This document shows, piece after piece, positions 3,860 through 6,855 of a stretch of 6,855 bases of DNA. The DNA comes from an uncultured Collinsella sp. (lineage in GTDB: Bacteria; Actinomycetota; Coriobacteriia; Coriobacteriales; Coriobacteriaceae), in the NCBI GenBank assembly GCA_900752345.1, contig CAADVA010000107.1, forward strand, positions 1-6,855, read 5' to 3'. Below the pieces are notes generated by a model that did not search any database, was not told where the DNA came from, and saw only the letters and a program-made list of their open reading frames with translations. The position numbers and the translations under genes were made by a program. Position 1 is the first letter of the stretch. Each line of letters begins with the position of its first letter.

Positions 3860-6855
3860 ATGCAGGCAGATTCCGCTCAGCAGCAGGGCCTTTATCGCCC
3901 CGAATTCGACCACGATGCATGCGGCATCGGCGCGCTTGCCGATATCAACGGCGAGCGCCATCACCAGATCCTGGACGACGCACTGTCCATTCTGGTCAAC
4001 TTGGAGCACCGCGGCGGTACGGGACTCGAGAAGAACACCGGCGACGGCGCCGGCATCCTGTTCCAGGTTCCGCATCATTTTTTCCGCAAAGAGGCTCAAA
4101 AGTGCGGCCAGATTCTGCCGGCAGAGGGCGACTATGGCGTGGCCATGCTGTTCTTCCCGCAGGACGACAAGGGCGTAGAGGATGCCCGCCGCGTGTTTGA
4201 GGAGGGCTGCGCCGAGGCCGGCGTGCCGCTGCTCTTTTGGCGCGAGGTGCCGGTCGACCCGCACGACCTGGGCGAGACGGCCCGCGCCTGCATGCCTACC
4301 ATCCTGCAGGCCTTCCTGGGCCGTCCGGACGACACGCCCGCCGGCGATGCCTTTGAGCGTCGCCTGTATGTGTGCCGCCGTACCATCGAGAAGAAGGCCG
4401 ACGCCGAGTTCGCCTTGCGCGACAAGATCTTCTACGTGTGCTCCATGAGCTCGCGCACTATCGTGTACAAGGGCATGCTGGTCGCCACACAGATGCGCCG
4501 CTTCTTCATCGATCTCAACGATGCCGCCGTCAAGACGGCCGTGGCGCTCGTCCACTCACGCTACTCCACCAACACCACGCCCAGCTGGGAGCGCGCGCAC
4601 CCCAACCGCTTTATCATCCACAACGGCGAGATCAACACCCTCAAGGGCAACGTCAACTGGATTCGCGCCCGCGAGCCCAATCTGTACAGCCCCGTGCTGC
4701 AGCACGATCTTGAGCGTGTGATGCCCATCATCAACCGCGAGGGCTCCGACTCCGCGATTCTGGACAACGTGCTCGAGTTCTTGGTCATGAACGGCCGTCC
4801 GCTCACGCGTGCCGCATCCATGCTGCTGCCCGAGCCGTGGGACCACAACGACAGTCTGAGCGAGGAGCGCCGCGCCTACGACGCCTACCAGTCAATGCTC
4901 ATGGAGCCGTGGGACGGCCCGGCGGCCATCGCCTTTACCGACGGTCGCACGCTGGGTGCCGCCCTCGACCGTAACGGCCTGCGTCCCGCCCGCTACTATG
5001 TGACGCGCGACGGTCGCTTTATGCTGGCAAGCGAGGTGGGCACCATCGAGGTGAGCCCCGAGAACATCCTGACGAGCGGCTGTCTGGGGCCGGGCCAGAT
5101 GCTCGAGGTCGATTTTGCCCGCGGCCGCGTGATCTACAACGACGAGCTGCGCGCCCGCTATGCTAAGGAAAAGCCCTACCGTGATTGGATTGCCGAGGAG
5201 ACGCTGGCCGTTGACGCGCTTGATGAGTCCGTTGCGGCAACGCCCGCCGAGGACGCCGAGGTGCCCGCCGCCGTGCGCATGGCCAAGCTCGGCTACCACT
5301 GGGATGACGTCGACGAGGTCGTGCGTCCCATGGCCCAGCAGGGCAAGGCGCCGCTCGCCTCGATGGGCATCGACGCGCCGCTGGCCTGCCTGTCCAAGAA
5401 GACGCGCTCGTTCTTTGACTACTTCTATCAGCTGTTCGCTCAGGTCACGAACCCGCCGATCGACGCTCTGCGCGAGCACATGGTGACTTCGACCACGCTC
5501 TATCTGGGCAACCACGGCAACCTGCTCGAGGATTCCCGCACGGCCTGCCAGCTGGTGCGCTTGGAGCGCCCGCTGCTGAGCGAGGAGGAGTTCGACCGCA
5601 TTTGTGCGATTGACCGCGTGGGCTTTAAGACCCGTCGCTTCCGTGCCGCCTATCGCCGCGATGCCGGTGAGGGTGCGCTGCAGGCTGCGCTCAAGCAGCT
5701 TGCCGAGGACGTCGAGGCTGCGGTCCGCGACGGCGTGAACATTGTGGTGCTGAGCGATCGCGCCGGAGCGGGCGAAGTGCCCGTGCCGTCGCTGCTTGCC
5801 GTGGGCTGCGTGCACAATCACCTGATCCGCGCCGGCGTGCGCACCTTTGCCGATATCGTGGTGGAGTGCGGCGATGCCGTGTCTCCGCACGACTTTGCGG
5901 CACTGGTGGGCTACTCCGCGAGCGGCATCTATCCGTACAACGCACATGTGTGCATCCGCGATCTGGCGGCACGCGGCGACCTGGACGTGACGGCCGAGCA
6001 GGGCATCGTCAACTACAATAAGGCCGCGACGGCGGGCATCGTCTCCATCATGTCCAAGATGGGCATCTCCACGGTGCAGAGCTACCACTCTGCGCAGATC
6101 TTCGAGGCCGTGGGCTTTACGCCGGAGTTCGTCAACGCGTACTTCGCCGGCACGGTGAGCCGTGTGGGCGGCATGGGCGTCGAAGACGTCGAGCGCGAGC
6201 AGAATGAGCGCTATGACGCCGCGCTCGCCATCCTTAAGAGCCCGGCTCCCGATCAGCTGCCCACGCTGGGTCTGACCAAGTGGCGCCCGCTCGGCGGCGA
6301 GGATCACCTGATCGACCCTCAGACCGTCTACCTGCTGCAGACCGCCTGCCGCGAGGACAGCTACGACACCTTTAAGGAGTACAGCGCCCGCCTGCACCGC
6401 ACCGGCCGTGCCGTGCGCCTGCGCGACTTGCTCGACTTTAATGCCAACGGTCGCACGCCGGTTTCGCTCGACGAGGTGGAGCCCGCGCTCAACATCGTCC
6501 GCCGCTTTAACACCGGCGCCATGTCGTACGGTTCCATCAGCAAAGAGGCACACGAGTGCATGGCCATCGCCATGAACCGCCTGCACGGCCGTTCCAACTC
6601 CGGCGAGGGCGGCGAGGATCCGCGCCGCGAGACCCCGCTGGCTAACGGTGACTCCAAGAACTCCGCCATCAAGCAGGTGGCAAGCGCGCGCTTTGGTGTG
6701 ACGAGCCGCTACCTGTGCAGCGCCTTCGAGATTCAGATTAAGATGGCCCAGGGCGCCAAGCCCGGCGAGGGCGGCCACCTGCCCGGCAAGAAGGTCTACC
6801 CCTGGATCGCGGAGGTCCGTCAGTCCACGCCCGGCATCGGCCTGATCTCGCCCCC
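3860..6855 (+). CDS. gltB: glutamate synthase large subunit, N-terminal two thirds
   Basis: GltB splits glutamine and transfers the ammonia to 2-oxoglutarate, making glutamate (GOGAT reaction), usually with a small GltD subunit supplying electrons. The frame is open without interruption for 998 codons and runs off the right edge; family members are about 1,500 residues. Domains in order: a short propeptide (1-20); the class II glutaminase domain starting at Cys21 in DACGIGAL, with NTGDGAGIL nearby, HSRYSTNT (232-239), HNGEIN (254-259) and EGSDSA (294-299); the central domain up to about residue 800; and the start of the FMN/synthase domain with NTGAMSYGS (884-892), SNSGEGGED (912-920) and KPGEGGHLPG (967-976). 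The Fe-S cysteines lie beyond the edge. The ATG at 3860 is fixed by AGGGGAGG (3846-3853) 6 nt upstream. gltD is expected downstream but not visible. Confidence 0.97.
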   Translation, partial: MQADSAQQQGLYRPEFDHDACGIGALADINGERHHQILDDALSILVNLEHRGGTGLEKNTGDGAGILFQVPHHFFRKEAQKCGQILPAEGDYGVAMLFFPQDDKGVEDARRVFEEGCAEAGVPLLFWREVPVDPHDLGETARACMPTILQAFLGRPDDTPAGDAFERRLYVCRRTIEKKADAEFALRDKIFYVCSMSSRTIVYKGMLVATQMRRFFIDLNDAAVKTAVALVHSRYSTNTTPSWERAHPNRFIIHNGEINTLKGNVNWIRAREPNLYSPVLQHDLERVMPIINREGSDSAILDNVLEFLVMNGRPLTRAASMLLPEPWDHNDSLSEERRAYDAYQSMLMEPWDGPAAIAFTDGRTLGAALDRNGLRPARYYVTRDGRFMLASEVGTIEVSPENILTSGCLGPGQMLEVDFARGRVIYNDELRARYAKEKPYRDWIAEETLAVDALDESVAATPAEDAEVPAAVRMAKLGYHWDDVDEVVRPMAQQGKAPLASMGIDAPLACLSKKTRSFFDYFYQLFAQVTNPPIDALREHMVTSTTLYLGNHGNLLEDSRTACQLVRLERPLLSEEEFDRICAIDRVGFKTRRFRAAYRRDAGEGALQAALKQLAEDVEAAVRDGVNIVVLSDRAGAGEVPVPSLLAVGCVHNHLIRAGVRTFADIVVECGDAVSPHDFAALVGYSASGIYPYNAHVCIRDLAARGDLDVTAEQGIVNYNKAATAGIVSIMSKMGISTVQSYHSAQIFEAVGFTPEFVNAYFAGTVSRVGGMGVEDVEREQNERYDAALAILKSPAPDQLPTLGLTKWRPLGGEDHLIDPQTVYLLQTACREDSYDTFKEYSARLHRTGRAVRLRDLLDFNANGRTPVSLDEVEPALNIVRRFNTGAMSYGSISKEAHECMAIAMNRLHGRSNSGEGGEDPRRETPLANGDSKNSAIKQVASARFGVTSRYLCSAFEIQIKMAQGAKPGEGGHLPGKKVYPWIAEVRQSTPGIGLISP

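Noticed and set aside
4892..6778. A 628-codon open frame on the minus strand opposite gltB
   Set aside because: It is a mirror of the GC-rich codon pattern of gltB, whose plus-strand product has unmistakable motifs over the same stretch. The antisense product has no recognisable domain and no ribosome binding site.

Overview
The window reads like the chromosome of a high-GC gut anaerobe of the class Coriobacteriia, most likely Collinsella or a close relative. This is inferred from the strong GC third-position bias and the gene content (SmpB, a split flavoprotein/rubredoxin pair, an Nramp transporter, a large glutamate synthase subunit). No 16S rRNA or other marker is present to confirm it.

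Layout. At 1-674 the tail of an unidentified gene overlaps smpB, the tmRNA partner of trans-translation. An imperfect palindrome (687-753) and a strong intrinsic terminator (796-829) follow. At 881-1616 lie a flavin-reductase-type flavoprotein and a 47-residue rubredoxin, which together look like a split version of the high-molecular-weight rubredoxin (Hrb) of anaerobes. A good sigma70-type promoter sits between them and an intrinsic terminator follows. At 2083-3339 on the minus strand is an Nramp-family metal transporter (mntH) with a possible metal-dependent operator over its promoter. From 3860 to the right edge runs the first ~998 residues of the glutamate synthase large subunit (gltB), open at the window end.

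The two long gene-free stretches (1617-2082 and 3340-3859) are not empty. Each holds an array of a 15-nt arm (consensus TCTCrATCTGTAACA) that recurs every 40 bp in alternating orientation, with 25-nt intervals between arms. Array A (1757-2054) has four arm pairs and array B (3459-3680) has three, and both lie in the same orientation on either side of mntH. The arms drift, but often with compensating changes in the partner arm. The 25-nt centres vary but keep an AAA...G core. This regular alternating-palindrome array is the most unusual item in the window, and I cannot assign it to a known element class.

How the genes may work together: the flavoprotein and rubredoxin probably form one electron-transfer module, in anaerobes typically used to detoxify O2 or NO. 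MntH would supply Mn2+ or Fe2+, which also fits oxidative-stress defence. GltB makes glutamate from glutamine and 2-oxoglutarate. SmpB serves ribosome rescue and is transcriptionally separated from the rest by the terminator.
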